The notes under the pieces: generated by a model | What the model saw: the letters and a program-made list of their open reading frames with translations, nothing else | Told to the model about the DNA's origin: nothing | The model's database searches: none | Part shown: piece by piece, positions 17,403 through 29,651 of the stretch | Position numbering within the stretch: position 1 is the stretch's first letter | Layout of the letters: every line of letters begins with the position of its first letter | Assembly: GCF_900258485.1 (NCBI RefSeq) | Contig: NZ_OGVE01000001.1 | Span: 1-64,000, forward strand | Reading direction: 5' to 3' | DNA length: 64,000 nt | From: Helcococcus massiliensis | GTDB lineage: Bacteria > Bacillota > Clostridia > Tissierellales > Peptoniphilaceae | Program-made: the position numbers and the translations under genes

Positions 17403-17870
17403 ATGATTAATATAGTTTTATTTGAACCGGAAATAGCAGGAAATACTGCAAATATAGTTAGGTCATGCAACCTAACTAAGAGTAATCTACATTTGATAAG
17501 ACCATTTGGCTTTATTTTTGATGAAAAACACATGGGAAGAGGTGGTTTAGACTATTGGGAAGGTACCAATATTGTAATCCATGATTCTTTTGAAGATTTT
17601 ATGGAAAGTGTAGAGGAAGGAGCGAATGTCTTCTTGTCTACAACCCATACTAATAAGTTTTATACAGATGTAGAATATAAGGATGGCGACTATATTTTAT
17701 TTGGCAGTGAGTCTAAAGGTGTTTATGACTACATTCATGAAAGATTAGATAACCATGCTATAAAAATTCCTATTAGAGAAGATTCTGATAGGTCCTTAAA
17801 TCTTGCTAATTCTGTAAATATAGTTTTATATGAAGCTATGAGACAATTGAACTTTAAGGGAATGAGGTAA
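17403..17870 (+). CDS. trmL: tRNA (cytidine/uridine-34 2'-O)-methyltransferase TrmL
   Basis: SPOUT-class methyltransferase that modifies the wobble base of tRNA-Leu isoacceptors. The 155-residue length is normal. Visible motifs are IVLFEPEIAGNTANIVRSC (with the conserved NTANI/R), LHLIRPFGF, the knot region LFGSESKGV, and IPIREDSDRSLNLANSVNI, which holds the SAM-binding trefoil loop. It follows csoR after 23 bases and is four bases from trxB, so it may be partly co-transcribed with the copper genes. No functional link is evident. Confidence 0.95.
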   Translation: MINIVLFEPEIAGNTANIVRSCNLTKSNLHLIRPFGFIFDEKHMGRGGLDYWEGTNIVIHDSFEDFMESVEEGANVFLSTTHTNKFYTDVEYKDGDYILFGSESKGVYDYIHERLDNHAIKIPIREDSDRSLNLANSVNIVLYEAMRQLNFKGMR

Positions 17871-17873
17871 AAT

Positions 17874-18800
17874 ATGCACGATGTAATTATTTTAGGAGCT
17901 GGTCCAGCAGGCTTAACAGCAGCCTTGTATGCTGCTAGGGCAGGCTTGGATACACTTATAATTGAAAAAGGGCAAGTAGGTGGACAAATATCTACAACCC
18001 TAGCTGTAGACAATTATCCTGGTATACTTGATGCTCAAGGTCCAGATATGTCTGAAGTAATGCTAGAACAAGCTCAAAGTTTCGGAGTAAAAAGACTTGT
18101 CGATGAGATTGTATCTATAGAATTAGATGGAGATACAAAAATATTGAAATCATCTAAGGAAACCTACAAGACAAAGGCTCTTATTTATGCAACAGGAGCT
18201 AATCCTAGAAAACTTCAAATTCCTGGTGAAGCAGAATACACAGGTAAGGGTGTAGGATATTGTGCAACCTGTGATGGTGCTTTTTACCAAGGATCTGATA
18301 TTTATGTTGTAGGTGGTGGAGATGCCGCTGTTGAAGAATCAATATTTTTATCTAAGTTTGGTAAAAGAGTAATTATCCTATACAGGGGAGAAAAGTTAAA
18401 AGCTGCCCAATCCATCCAAGATAAGGCTAAAACTATTCCAAATATTGAAGTAAGATACAATGAAGAAGTTAAAGAAGTAATGGGTGAAATGTTTGCAACA
18501 AAATTAAGAGTTGTAAATAATAAGACTGGTGAAGAAAAAATATATACAGCAGAAGAGGGAGATCCAGATATAGGTTTATTCATTTTTGCTGGTTATATAC
18601 CAAATACTCAATTGGTAGATGGTTTACTAGACTTAGAACATTCATATATAAAAGCTGGTGAAGATACTAAGACCAATGTTCCAGGAATCTTTGCAGCTGG
18701 GGACGTAAGAACTAAGACAGTGAGACAAGTGGTAACGGCAACCGCAGATGGTGCCGTAGCAGCACTAGCAGCAGATAAATATATTCAAAGCTTGTCTTAA
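17874..18800 (+). CDS. trxB: Thioredoxin-disulfide reductase
   Basis: Transfers electrons from NADPH through FAD to thioredoxin. The 308-residue low-molecular-weight type is complete: the FAD site VIILGAGPAGLTAALYAARA, the redox-active CATC (C130, C133) followed by DGAF, the NADPH site VGGGDAAVEES, and the C-terminal FAD motif GIFAAGDVRTKTVRQV. It sits three bases after trmL. The thioredoxin partner is not in the window. The downstream 185 bases hold no recognisable terminator. Confidence 0.97.
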   Translation: MHDVIILGAGPAGLTAALYAARAGLDTLIIEKGQVGGQISTTLAVDNYPGILDAQGPDMSEVMLEQAQSFGVKRLVDEIVSIELDGDTKILKSSKETYKTKALIYATGANPRKLQIPGEAEYTGKGVGYCATCDGAFYQGSDIYVVGGGDAAVEESIFLSKFGKRVIILYRGEKLKAAQSIQDKAKTIPNIEVRYNEEVKEVMGEMFATKLRVVNNKTGEEKIYTAEEGDPDIGLFIFAGYIPNTQLVDGLLDLEHSYIKAGEDTKTNVPGIFAAGDVRTKTVRQVVTATADGAVAALAADKYIQSLS

Positions 18801-18894
18801 TATTATTATATTAAAAATAGTTAACAATTAATAAATATGACTTACGATTTCTTAACATGAAAAACTTATATTATGTTAAATAAATGTTAATCTA

Positions 18895-18923
18895 TTGATG
18901 AAAAAAAATGACTGATGTATACT
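18895..18923 (+). promoter_or_regulatory. Promoter of the glycolytic gap-eno operon
   Basis: TTGATG at 18895-18900 and TATACT at 18918-18923 have an ideal 17-bp spacer, about 60 bases upstream of gap. Confidence 0.8.
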
Positions 18924-18949
18924 TATAGTGTATAAGTGATTAGAATCAC
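18921..18949. promoter_or_regulatory. Two overlapping palindromes at the gap transcription start
   Basis: ACTTATA-GTG-TATAAGT (18921-18937) and GTGATT-AG-AATCAC (18936-18949) are both perfect and share two bases. They overlap the -10 and the predicted start site, the usual place for a repressor. No CggR-like regulator gene accompanies the operon. Confidence 0.5.
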
Positions 18950-18985
18950 AATATTTGCCTAGTCACGAAAAAATTAGGAGGGAAA

Positions 18986-19984
18986 ATGAAAGTAGCAATA
19001 AGTGGTTTCGGTAGAATAGGAAGAGACGTTGCTAGAATTATATTAGAAGAAGGTAGAGATAATGTTGACCTTGTAGCTATCAATGATACAGGTGTTAAAG
19101 AAACATCTGCTAGATTGTTCAAATATGATTCATTATACGGTAAATTTTCAAAATCTATAGAACTAACTGATAAAGGTGTGAAATTTGGTGACAAAGAAGT
19201 AGTTTTTGTTTCAAATAGAAACCCTGAAGAACTTCCATGGAAGGAACTTGGAGTTGATTTAGTTATCGATTCAACAGGTGCATTCAACTCTCAAGAGGGT
19301 GGTGAAAAACACTTAAAAGCAGGTGCTAAAAAAGTTATCTTTACAGCTCCAGCAAGTGGAGTAGACAAGACTATTGTAATGGGAGTAAACCAAGATGAAT
19401 ATGATGCAGAAAAGCATAATGTTATTTCTAATGCGTCTTGTACAACAAATGCTTTAGCTCCATTAGTTAAAGTTTTACTGGAAGAATTTGGTCTAGAAAA
19501 AGGGTTAATGACAACAATTCATGCCTATACAGGTGACCAAAACATTCATGATAACAAGCATAAAGATCCTAGAAGAGCTAGGGCTGCAGCTTTATCACAA
19601 ATTCCAACAACAACAGGAGCAGCAAAGGCTGTATCAGAAGTAATACCAGAAGTAAAGGGTAAACTTACAGGTCTTGCAGTTCGTGTTCCTACTCCAACAG
19701 TTTCTTTAGTTGATTTGACTGTTCAATTATCAAAAGAAGCATCAGTTGAAGAAATTAATGCTGCTTTCAAGAAGCATGCTGAAGGAGACTTAAAAGGAAT
19801 CTTAGGTTATGCAGAAGATGAATTAGTTTCAATAGACTATCAAGGTGATAATAGATCTTCTATTTTTGATCCTTACTTAACTTATGCTATAGGTGACCTA
19901 GTAAAGGTTATATCTTGGTATGATAACGAATGGGGTTATTCATCAAGAGTTGCTGATTTAGCAGAATATGTTGCATCAAAATAG
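18986..19984 (+). CDS. gap: Glyceraldehyde-3-phosphate dehydrogenase
   Basis: Oxidises glyceraldehyde-3-phosphate to 1,3-bisphosphoglycerate with NAD. The 332-residue type I enzyme has the Rossmann start KVAISGFGRIGRDVARI, N33-D34 near the adenine ribose as in NAD-using forms, catalytic C152 in SNASCTTN, the histidine in HAYTGDQ, and YDNEWGYS near the end. RBS GGAGGGAAA is strong. It heads a five-gene cluster that covers lower glycolysis down to phosphoenolpyruvate. Confidence 0.97.
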   Translation: MKVAISGFGRIGRDVARIILEEGRDNVDLVAINDTGVKETSARLFKYDSLYGKFSKSIELTDKGVKFGDKEVVFVSNRNPEELPWKELGVDLVIDSTGAFNSQEGGEKHLKAGAKKVIFTAPASGVDKTIVMGVNQDEYDAEKHNVISNASCTTNALAPLVKVLLEEFGLEKGLMTTIHAYTGDQNIHDNKHKDPRRARAAALSQIPTTTGAAKAVSEVIPEVKGKLTGLAVRVPTPTVSLVDLTVQLSKEASVEEINAAFKKHAEGDLKGILGYAEDELVSIDYQGDNRSSIFDPYLTYAIGDLVKVISWYDNEWGYSSRVADLAEYVASK

Positions 19985-20002
19985 TTTTTCATAGGAGGAA
20001 TA

Positions 20003-21193
20003 ATGAAAAAAACATTAAAAGACTTAAATGTAGAAGGTAAAAAAGTTTTAGTTAGAGTTGATTTTAACGTACCTTTCTCAAAAGAAAATAAAAAAGAAAT
20101 TACAGATGATTCAAGAATAGTTGCAGCTTTACCAACTATCAAATACTTAGTTGAAAATAATGCTAAAGTTATTTTAATGAGTCACTTAGGTAGACCAAAG
20201 GGTGAAGCAAATCCTGATTTTTCTTTAGAACCAGTAGCTGAAAGACTAGCTGAACTATTAAATGGAGTAGAAGTTAAATTCTTAGACTCTGATGTAGTTG
20301 TTGATGACCATGTTAAAGAAGAAGTTGCTAAATTAGAAGAAGGTCAAGTAGCTTTATTACAAAATACTAGATATAGAAAAGAAGAAACAAAGAATGGTGA
20401 AGAATTTGCTAAAGAATTAGCATCACTTGCTGACCTATATGTAAATGATGCCTTTGGTACATCACACAGAGCTCACGCTTCAAACGTTGGTGTTTCAGCA
20501 ATCTTACCTTCAGCTTTAGGTTTCTTAGTTCAAAAAGAAGTAGAAATCATGGGTGGAGCATTAGAAAATCCAGAAAGACCATTTGTTGCTATCTTAGGTG
20601 GTGCAAAGGTATCAGACAAAATTGGAGTTATTGAAAACTTGATTGAAAAAGTTGATAGAATTCTAATTGGTGGTGGTATGGCTTATACTTTCTTGAAAGC
20701 ACAAGGCCATGAAATAGGTAAGTCATTATTAGAAGAAGATAAGATGGACTTAGCTTTAGATTTAGTTAAAAAAGCAGAAGAAAACAATGTTGAATTATTA
20801 TTACCAATTGACTTTGTAGTAAGTCCTGATTTTGGTGAAAATGCTAAGGGTACTGTAGTAGAAGAAATACCTGCAGACCAAGAATCATTAGATATTGGAC
20901 CAAAAACAATTGACCTATTTGTATCAAAAATTAAAGATGCTAAGACAGTAGTATGGAATGGACCAATGGGTGTATTTGAATTCCCAGAATTTGCTAAGGG
21001 AACAAATGCTATTGCTAAGGCATTAAAAGAATCAGATGCAACTACAATCGTTGGTGGTGGTGACTCAGCATTAGCTGTTGAAAAAGCTGGTTATAAAGAT
21101 GATATAACACATGTTTCAACAGGTGGTGGTGCTTCATTAGAATTATTAGAAGGTAAAGAATTACCTGGTATTGCAGCTGTAGAAGATAAATAA
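20003..21193 (+). CDS. pgk: Phosphoglycerate kinase
   Basis: Transfers the acyl phosphate of 1,3-bisphosphoglycerate to ADP. The 396-residue sequence shows [11 protein letters not shown] with the substrate-binding arginine, [17 protein letters not shown], the GTSHRAHAS triad, [11 protein letters not shown], and the C-terminal nucleotide loop [11 protein letters not shown] and STGGGASLE. It follows gap by 18 bases with RBS AGGAGG. Codon choice is biased to a narrow set (GAA, GGT, TTA), as expected for a highly expressed gene. Confidence 0.97.
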   Translation: MKKTLKDLNVEGKKVLVRVDFNVPFSKENKKEITDDSRIVAALPTIKYLVENNAKVILMSHLGRPKGEANPDFSLEPVAERLAELLNGVEVKFLDSDVVVDDHVKEEVAKLEEGQVALLQNTRYRKEETKNGEEFAKELASLADLYVNDAFGTSHRAHASNVGVSAILPSALGFLVQKEVEIMGGALENPERPFVAILGGAKVSDKIGVIENLIEKVDRILIGGGMAYTFLKAQGHEIGKSLLEEDKMDLALDLVKKAEENNVELLLPIDFVVSPDFGENAKGTVVEEIPADQESLDIGPKTIDLFVSKIKDAKTVVWNGPMGVFEFPEFAKGTNAIAKALKESDATTIVGGGDSALAVEKAGYKDDITHVSTGGGASLELLEGKELPGIAAVEDK

Positions 21194-21206
21194 TATAGGA
21201 GGAATG

Positions 21207-21956
21207 ATGAGAAAACCAATAATTGCCGGTAACTGGAAGATGAATAAATCATATTCAGAAGCTAAGGTATTATTAGATGAAATTAAAAATTTAGAATTGA
21301 ATGATGACGTTGAGGCTGTTGTATGCCCACCTCACATAAATTTAGCTTTAGCTAAAGAACTATTAAAGGGCACAAATGTTAAAGTGGGAGCACAAAACTC
21401 ACATGATAAGGATTCAGGGGCTTATACAGGAGAAGTATCTCCAGCATTTTTAGAAGACTTAGGTGTTGAATATGTAATATTGGGTCATTCAGAAAGAAGA
21501 GAATACTTTGGTGAATGTGATAAATTCATTAATTCAAAAGTAAAAGCAGTTTTAGGTCACAACTTATCACCTATTTTATGTGTTGGCGAAACTCTAGAAG
21601 AAAGAGAAGCTGATAAGGCAAAAGACAAGGTTAAAACACAAATTGAGGCAGATCTTGAAGGAGTTGATGCTAAAGAATTTGATAAAGTTGTAATAGCATA
21701 CGAACCAATTTGGGCTATAGGTACAGGTAAAACAGCTTCAGCAGATGATGCAGAAGAAATGTGTGCTTATATAAGAGAATTAATCAAAGAAAACTTTGGT
21801 GAAGAAGCAGCAGAAAAAGTTAGAATCCAATATGGTGGATCTGTAAAACCTGACAATGTATCAGAAATAATGTCAAAAGAAAATATTGATGGTGCCTTAG
21901 TAGGTGGAGCAAGCTTAGAAGCAGAATCATACCAAGCTTTAGTAAATTTTAAGTAA
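21207..21956 (+). CDS. tpiA: Triosephosphate isomerase
   Basis: Interconverts dihydroxyacetone phosphate and glyceraldehyde-3-phosphate. A 249-residue TIM barrel: catalytic lysine in AGNWKMNKS, histidine in LGHSERRE, glutamate in [14 protein letters not shown], and the phosphate loop [11 protein letters not shown] plus GALVGGASL. Two ATG codons are adjacent. AGGAGG at 21197-21202 leaves one base before the first and four before the second, so 21207 is preferred. It is the third gene of the glycolytic operon. Confidence 0.96.
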   Translation: MRKPIIAGNWKMNKSYSEAKVLLDEIKNLELNDDVEAVVCPPHINLALAKELLKGTNVKVGAQNSHDKDSGAYTGEVSPAFLEDLGVEYVILGHSERREYFGECDKFINSKVKAVLGHNLSPILCVGETLEEREADKAKDKVKTQIEADLEGVDAKEFDKVVIAYEPIWAIGTGKTASADDAEEMCAYIRELIKENFGEEAAEKVRIQYGGSVKPDNVSEIMSKENIDGALVGGASLEAESYQALVNFK

Positions 21957-21976
21957 AAAGAGAACCGAGGAAAATG

Positions 21977-24828
<2,852 letters not shown>

Positions 24829-24852
24829 TTTGTATAGATAATTAAAAAAGTA

Positions 24853-24882
24853 GGACATGGTATAAATTACCATGTCCTTTTT
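24853..24882. terminator. Terminator of the glycolytic operon, probably bidirectional
   Basis: A perfect 10-bp stem, GGACATGGTA with TACCATGTCC, has a five-base loop, a T-tail on the plus side and an A-run before it that would serve lrgB on the minus strand. Confidence 0.92.
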
Positions 24883-24893
24883 CATTGATATTT

Positions 24894-25586
24894 CTAATAT
24901 AAATTTACAAAAAATGAAATCACTAAGGCTGTTAATATTCCACTTACAGAAAGTGATAGAGATGCAATAGCACCTTGTTTTTCACCAAGTTCAAAAGCCT
25001 TTGAAGTCCCCATAGCATGGGCAGATGAGCCAAGGGCTATACCTTGGGCTACAGGACTTGTTATTTTGAATATCTTAAAAATATAATCACTTATGATTGA
25101 ACCAAATATGCCGGTTAAAATTATTATTATAATGGTTATTGGAACTATTCCGCCAAACTGTTTACTTAAAACCATTCCTATAGCTGATGTGATTGATTTT
25201 GGTAGTAAGGATACATAATTTTCATGGCTTAGCTTAAAGAGAATGGCAAGAGGTAGTACTGTCATAGCTGAGGTGATTAAGCCAGATATTATACCTGCAG
25301 AAATCGCTTTAAAATCTGTTTTTAGTATATGTAAGTTTTCATATAGGGGAACAGCCAAACAAACAGTTGTAGGTGTCAATAAATATGAGATATACTGGCT
25401 TCCTTTGGTATAATTTTGATAGTCTATATCTCCGATTAGCAAAACTCCGATTACTAAAAGTATAGATACCAGTAGTGGGTTTAATATGGTTAATTTTGTT
25501 TTCTTTTTTAGTATTAATGCCACGTTATAGGCTATAAAGGTTAGGCTGATACCAAAAAATATATTTGATGTGATTATTTCTTTCAT
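24894..25586 (-). CDS. lrgB: LrgB/CidB family membrane protein
   Basis: A 230-residue protein with six or more transmembrane helices from the LrgB family. In staphylococci it is linked to control of murein hydrolase activity and in other bacteria to pyruvate or glycolate export. Typical parts are YLLTPTTVCLAVPLYEN, LPKSITSAIGMVLSKQFGG and AQGIALGSSAHAMGTSKAFELGE. Its ATG overlaps the lrgA stop (TAATG). It is convergent with the glycolytic operon. Pyruvate-related transport would fit that neighbour but is only inference. Confidence 0.93.
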   Translation of the reverse strand: MKEIITSNIFFGISLTFIAYNVALILKKKTKLTILNPLLVSILLVIGVLLIGDIDYQNYTKGSQYISYLLTPTTVCLAVPLYENLHILKTDFKAISAGIISGLITSAMTVLPLAILFKLSHENYVSLLPKSITSAIGMVLSKQFGGIVPITIIIIILTGIFGSIISDYIFKIFKITSPVAQGIALGSSAHAMGTSKAFELGEKQGAIASLSLSVSGILTALVISFFVNLY

Positions 25587-25936
25587 TATTGATCTCTTTT
25601 CTTAGTTAATGTTTGTGTTATTTTTCCGGAAACAATCATTACAATTGTCGTACTTACCATGATCACGAGGGAATAGGCAAGTATATTTTCTTTGAATAGG
25701 GGCCATACAGCTATGATACTTATGGCTGGACCTACAAACATTATTGACATATTATTTATTAAAAAAGTTGATGTTTCTTTGACATCTTCAACCTTTATAA
25801 TTTTTGTGATTAACAATAAAAGCAATATGATAAGTCCATATACACTGGCGGGTATTGGAAAATCAATAAGTGTATTTAATAATTCACCAATAAAAGATAT
25901 AGCGAATATTATAGTGAATTGTTTCATATAGTTCAT
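25586..25936 (-). CDS. lrgA: LrgA/CidA family holin-like membrane protein
   Basis: A small membrane protein of 116 residues with four hydrophobic helices. The IGELLNTLIDFPIPASVYGLI segment and MSIMFVGPAISII match the LrgA/CidA holin-like family. AAGGAG is well spaced for the ATG at 25936. It forms a coupled pair with lrgB. The short divergent promoter region (25937-26002) separates it from the HAD pseudogene. No LytSR two-component regulator is adjacent. Confidence 0.92.
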   Translation of the reverse strand: MNYMKQFTIIFAISFIGELLNTLIDFPIPASVYGLIILLLLLITKIIKVEDVKETSTFLINNMSIMFVGPAISIIAVWPLFKENILAYSLVIMVSTTIVMIVSGKITQTLTKKRDQ

Positions 25937-25961
25937 AATAAACTCCTTAAGTTATGATATG

Positions 25962-25969
25962 ATTATAAT
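25962..25969. promoter_or_regulatory. Shared -10 region of divergent lrgA and HAD genes
   Basis: ATTATAAT reads as a TATAAT hexamer on both strands and is 26 and 33 bases from the two start codons. No clear -35 hexamer is seen for either direction. Confidence 0.35.
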
Positions 25970-26002
25970 AACCTATTTTTAATATAAAGTGAAAGGAATT
26001 TT

Positions 26003-26811
26003 ATGGAAATTAAAGTTGTTGCTACAGATATGGATGGTACATTCTTATCTGATGATAAAAAATATAATAAAGAAAAATTTAAAAAGGTATTTGAACATTT
26101 TGAAGAAAATGATATAAAGTTTGTTGCTATAAGTGGTAACCAATACTATCAAATAAAAACTTTTTTTGAAGATTATAGCGATAAAATCACAATAGTTGGT
26201 GATAATGGGTCAGTATTTTTTGAAAATAATCAAAAAATAAGGGTTGAATCCATGCCAAATGATGTTGTAGAAATGATCCTGCATTATCTATCAGATAAGG
26301 GATATGACCAAGACATGCTACTAGATGCTGAAAAAACTGCCTATATGTTGAAAGATATGGATTCAAATTACCAAAAGAATTTTATGTTTTACCATGAAAA
26401 GGTAGAATTGGTTGATTCATACTTCCCATTAAGAGATGATAATTATACAAAATTTACCTTCAATACAGATGTTGATGAGACTTATGGGGTTATAGACCAT
26501 TTAATGTCTTCTTATGGTGACTATATCCAAGCTGTTACTTCTGGTAATGGTAATATAGATATAATTAACAAAGGAACAAATAAGGGATCTGCGATGAAGT
26601 ATTTATTAGATAAATGGGATATAAGCCTGAAAATTTAATGGCCTTTGGAGATGGAGACAATGATCTTGAAATGCTTGAATTGGCAGGTCTACCATATTCT
26701 ATGCCAAGGGCTAGTGAAAATGCTCATAGGATTGCTGGAAAAACTAAATATTCAAACAATGAAGATGGTGTATTAAATCAGATAATTGAATACTTTGATA
26801 TAGAAATATAG
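26003..26811 (+). pseudogene. Cof-type HAD-IIB sugar/nucleotide phosphatase, frameshifted
   Basis: A Cof/YkrA-like HAD phosphatase split by a frameshift. The first frame (to 26638) has the catalytic aspartates in ATDMDGTFLSDD and motif II in VAISGN, then reads DKWDISLKI and stops. The second frame resumes as YKPENLMAFGDGDNDLEML, carrying motif IV, and runs to 26811. One extra A in ATAAGCC at 26621-26627 would restore a typical KWDIKPENLMAFGDGDND reading. Without the second part the metal-binding motif is lost. A real one-base deletion, recent decay or a sequencing error are all possible. Confidence 0.85.
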
Positions 26812-26820
26812 GTGCTGCAC

Positions 26821-28449
26821 ATGAAATTAATTAAAAAACTTTCTATATTTTTATTAACTATATTATTAATTTTTAATAGTGGAGTAAATGTATTTGCTGA
26901 AAAAGAAAATAAAGAAATAGTTTTGGATGAAGAAATTATCTATATGGTTTTGACAGACAGGTTTTATGATGGGGATGAATCAAACAATAATCCTCGCAAT
27001 ATTGAAGGCTCTTACGACAAAGATCACTTAGAAGCCTACCATGGTGGAGACTTTAGGGGAATTATTGAAAAGATTGATTATCTAAAGGAATTAGGTATTA
27101 CAACTTTATGGATTACACCTATAGTTAAAAATATTGAAGCCAATATGATGGAAAATGATAATGGTAAGCAGTATGGCTACCATGGATATTGGGCTGAAGA
27201 CTTTACTGAATTAGATCCCCATTTAGGTAATGAAGAAGATTTGAAAGAATTAATTGACCTTCTACATGAAAATAATATAAAACTTATGGTTGATGTAGTT
27301 TTAAATCATTCAGGATACGGAACAAAAAACCAAGGACCTTTTGTAGGTATGCATAGGGAAGAAAGCAAAACTGGCGATATAGAATCTGAACTTGCAGGTT
27401 TACCAGATTTTAAAACAGAAGATAAAGAAGTAAGAGATAAAATTATTAAATGGCAGGTTGATTGGTTAAAAAAATTAAAAACTGATAAGGGAAATAGCAT
27501 TGACTATTTCAGGGTTGATACTGTTAAACATGTAGACCATCAAACTTGGATTGATTTTAAATCTGCAGTTTTAGAAGAAGATAAAGATTTTAAAATGATT
27601 GGTGAAAATTTTGGAGCTTCTGTATTTAACCATGGTGGTTACTTAAGTCCTGAAATGATGGATTCACTGTTAGATTTTGAATTCAAGGATATAGCTAAAA
27701 ATTATGTAAATGGAAGGATAGAAGATTCAGAAAAATCACTTATAAAAAGGAACCAAGCAATAAGTGAAGAAAAACAAATGGGACAATTCTTATCATCTCA
27801 TGATGAACATGGTTTCTTGAAAATGAAACTTGGTGGAAATGTAGATAAGTTTTTACCAGCAGTATCCTTGCAATTGACAGCTAAAGGACAACCTGTAATC
27901 TATTATGGTGAAGAAATTGGGATGTCTGGTCAAAAAGATGACTTTAGTAAGGGGATATATAGTGAAAATAGGGCGGATTTTGAATGGGATAAAGTGAAAA
28001 ATAATCCTATATTAGATCATTACAAGAAATTGATAGCTATAAGGAATGCCTATGCTGATATTTTTGCTAAAGGTGATAGGAAGACTATATATGCAGATAA
28101 AAAGGTATCAGTATTTTCTAGATCTTACAATGGTAAAGATATTTATGTTGCTTTAAATACAAGTGACCAAGACCAAGAAGTGACATTTGCTATTGATGAT
28201 AAAGATATCAATTTAATAGATGTCTATGGCAATAGAAAAATTAATAAGAAGAATAATGAAATCACAGTTAAAATACCAGCTAATAATAAAGCTGGAACGG
28301 TGATTATGGTAGCAGATGATGATATAGCTGCAAGTTTAAAGACAAGTGATAATTCTATAATAGGTCAATACAAAATACATATATTGATAGTTATAGTGTT
28401 GTCGGCTATTTTAACTACTTTCTTTATATGGAAAAATAAGAAAAAATAA
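26821..28449 (+). CDS. Membrane-anchored extracellular alpha-amylase family protein (GH13)
   Basis: An exported glycoside hydrolase of 542 residues. Residues 1-29 form a signal peptide with a likely cut after NVFA. The GH13 barrel shows VDVVLNH, the nucleophile in FRVDTVKHVD, the acid/base glutamate in MIGENFG, and SSHDEHG. A C-terminal segment IHILIVIVLSAILTTFFIW plus KNKKK anchors it in the membrane with the catalytic part outside. ATG 26821 follows GGTG; a GTG nine bases earlier overlaps that site. The adjacent ABC importer and glycogen genes suggest it trims external starch or glycogen to importable dextrins. Confidence 0.9.
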   Translation: MKLIKKLSIFLLTILLIFNSGVNVFAEKENKEIVLDEEIIYMVLTDRFYDGDESNNNPRNIEGSYDKDHLEAYHGGDFRGIIEKIDYLKELGITTLWITPIVKNIEANMMENDNGKQYGYHGYWAEDFTELDPHLGNEEDLKELIDLLHENNIKLMVDVVLNHSGYGTKNQGPFVGMHREESKTGDIESELAGLPDFKTEDKEVRDKIIKWQVDWLKKLKTDKGNSIDYFRVDTVKHVDHQTWIDFKSAVLEEDKDFKMIGENFGASVFNHGGYLSPEMMDSLLDFEFKDIAKNYVNGRIEDSEKSLIKRNQAISEEKQMGQFLSSHDEHGFLKMKLGGNVDKFLPAVSLQLTAKGQPVIYYGEEIGMSGQKDDFSKGIYSENRADFEWDKVKNNPILDHYKKLIAIRNAYADIFAKGDRKTIYADKKVSVFSRSYNGKDIYVALNTSDQDQEVTFAIDDKDINLIDVYGNRKINKKNNEITVKIPANNKAGTVIMVADDDIAASLKTSDNSIIGQYKIHILIVIVLSAILTTFFIWKNKKK

Positions 28450-28458
28450 TAATTTTTA

Positions 28459-28493
28459 ATGGATTTTAGATTAAGCTAAGGTCCATTTTTTTT
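28459..28493 (+). terminator. Terminator after the amylase gene
   Basis: ATGGATTTTAG pairs with CTAAGGTCCAT (two G-T wobbles), has a six-base loop, and is followed by eight T. The -35 of the next promoter overlaps the T-tract. Confidence 0.85.
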
Positions 28494-28520
28494 GTCAAAA
28501 GACCTAATATTTATTATACT
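28492..28520 (+). promoter_or_regulatory. Promoter of the ABC importer operon
   Basis: TTGTCA at 28492-28497 and TATACT at 28515-28520 have a 17-bp spacer, directly after the amylase terminator. The leader to the ATG at 28572 is about 45 bases. Confidence 0.8.
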
Positions 28521-28571
28521 AAATATGTGTCCAAAGATAACTCTGTTAAATAAAAGGACTGAGAGGTAATA

Positions 28572-29651
28572 ATGATTGAAATCAAAAATTTAAAAAAGGT
28601 TTTTGATAATGGTTTTGAAGCGTTAAAAAGCATAAACCTTAATGTAGAAGAAGGTGACTTAGTTTGTTTACTAGGACCATCAGGTTGTGGTAAATCAACT
28701 ATATTAAACTTAATATCAGGCTTATTAGATCCTACAGAAGGAGAAATTAAGTTTGATGGTAAATCTATTGTGGAACTACATCCAAAAGATAGGGGAATAG
28801 GACTTGTATTCCAAAACTATGCCCTTTATCCTCATATGACTGTTTTAGAAAATGTTATGTTCCCACTTACAGTTGGAAAAAACAAAAAATCTAGAAAAGA
28901 AGCAGAAGAAATTGCAAGAAAATATATGAAGATAACAGATATAGAAGAACTTGAAGATAAAAAGCCAGGAACTATGTCTGGTGGTCAGCAACAAAGGGTT
29001 GCTATCACAAGAGCCCTTGTGCAAAATCCAAGAGTTTTGCTTTTAGATGAGCCTTTAAGTAATCTAGATGCTAGATTAAGATTAAAAATAAGAGAAGAAA
29101 TTAGAAGATTAGTAAAAGAGATTGGTATAACAACAATCTTTGTAACCCATGACCAAGAAGAAGCCTTATCAATAAGTGATAAGATTGTTCTTATGGATGA
29201 GGGTGTTGTACAACAATATGATATACCACACAACCTATACTTAGAACCAGCAAACTTATTTGTTGCTAAATTTATGGGTAATCCTGTAATCAATATTTTT
29301 GAAAGCAAGTACGAAAATGGTGTATTAAAAGCTGGGGAATTAAATATTAAATCATCTAAATTAAATCAAGAAAAATTTAAAACTCAGCTAGAAGAAAATA
29401 AATCATACTTTATTGGTATAAGACCAGAATACTTCTTAATGAGTAAAGATGATGAAGATGCAATTGATATTGAAGTAGAATCAATAGAGTTAATTGGTAA
29501 AGATTGTATAATAAACTTTGAATTAGCAGGTAAATTCGCCAAAACTATTATAGACTCAGACCATAGGGTAAGTCCTGAAGATAAGTTAAGACTTACTGTT
29601 GATTATGACAATATATACTTGTTTGAAAAGGATGGAAAGAGGATATACTAA
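28572..29651 (+). CDS. ABC transporter ATP-binding protein, MsmK/MalK/UgpC type
   Basis: The ATPase of a carbohydrate CUT1 importer, 359 residues. Walker A GPSGCGKST (35-43), Q-loop FQNYALYPHMTV, signature MSGGQQQRVAI, Walker B LLLDEPLSNLD and the switch histidine in VTHDQEEA are all intact. The C-terminal 120 residues form the regulatory OB-like domain of MalK-type ATPases (YFIGIRPEYF). The stop overlaps the first permease start. One such ATPase often serves several sugar importers. Confidence 0.95.
   Translation: MIEIKNLKKVFDNGFEALKSINLNVEEGDLVCLLGPSGCGKSTILNLISGLLDPTEGEIKFDGKSIVELHPKDRGIGLVFQNYALYPHMTVLENVMFPLTVGKNKKSRKEAEEIARKYMKITDIEELEDKKPGTMSGGQQQRVAITRALVQNPRVLLLDEPLSNLDARLRLKIREEIRRLVKEIGITTIFVTHDQEEALSISDKIVLMDEGVVQQYDIPHNLYLEPANLFVAKFMGNPVINIFESKYENGVLKAGELNIKSSKLNQEKFKTQLEENKSYFIGIRPEYFLMSKDDEDAIDIEVESIELIGKDCIINFELAGKFAKTIIDSDHRVSPEDKLRLTVDYDNIYLFEKDGKRIY

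Noticed and set aside
18801-18894. Possible riboswitch or terminator after trxB
   Set aside because: The stretch is AT-rich with repeated TTAAC/GTTAA words but no T-tailed hairpin or known aptamer core.
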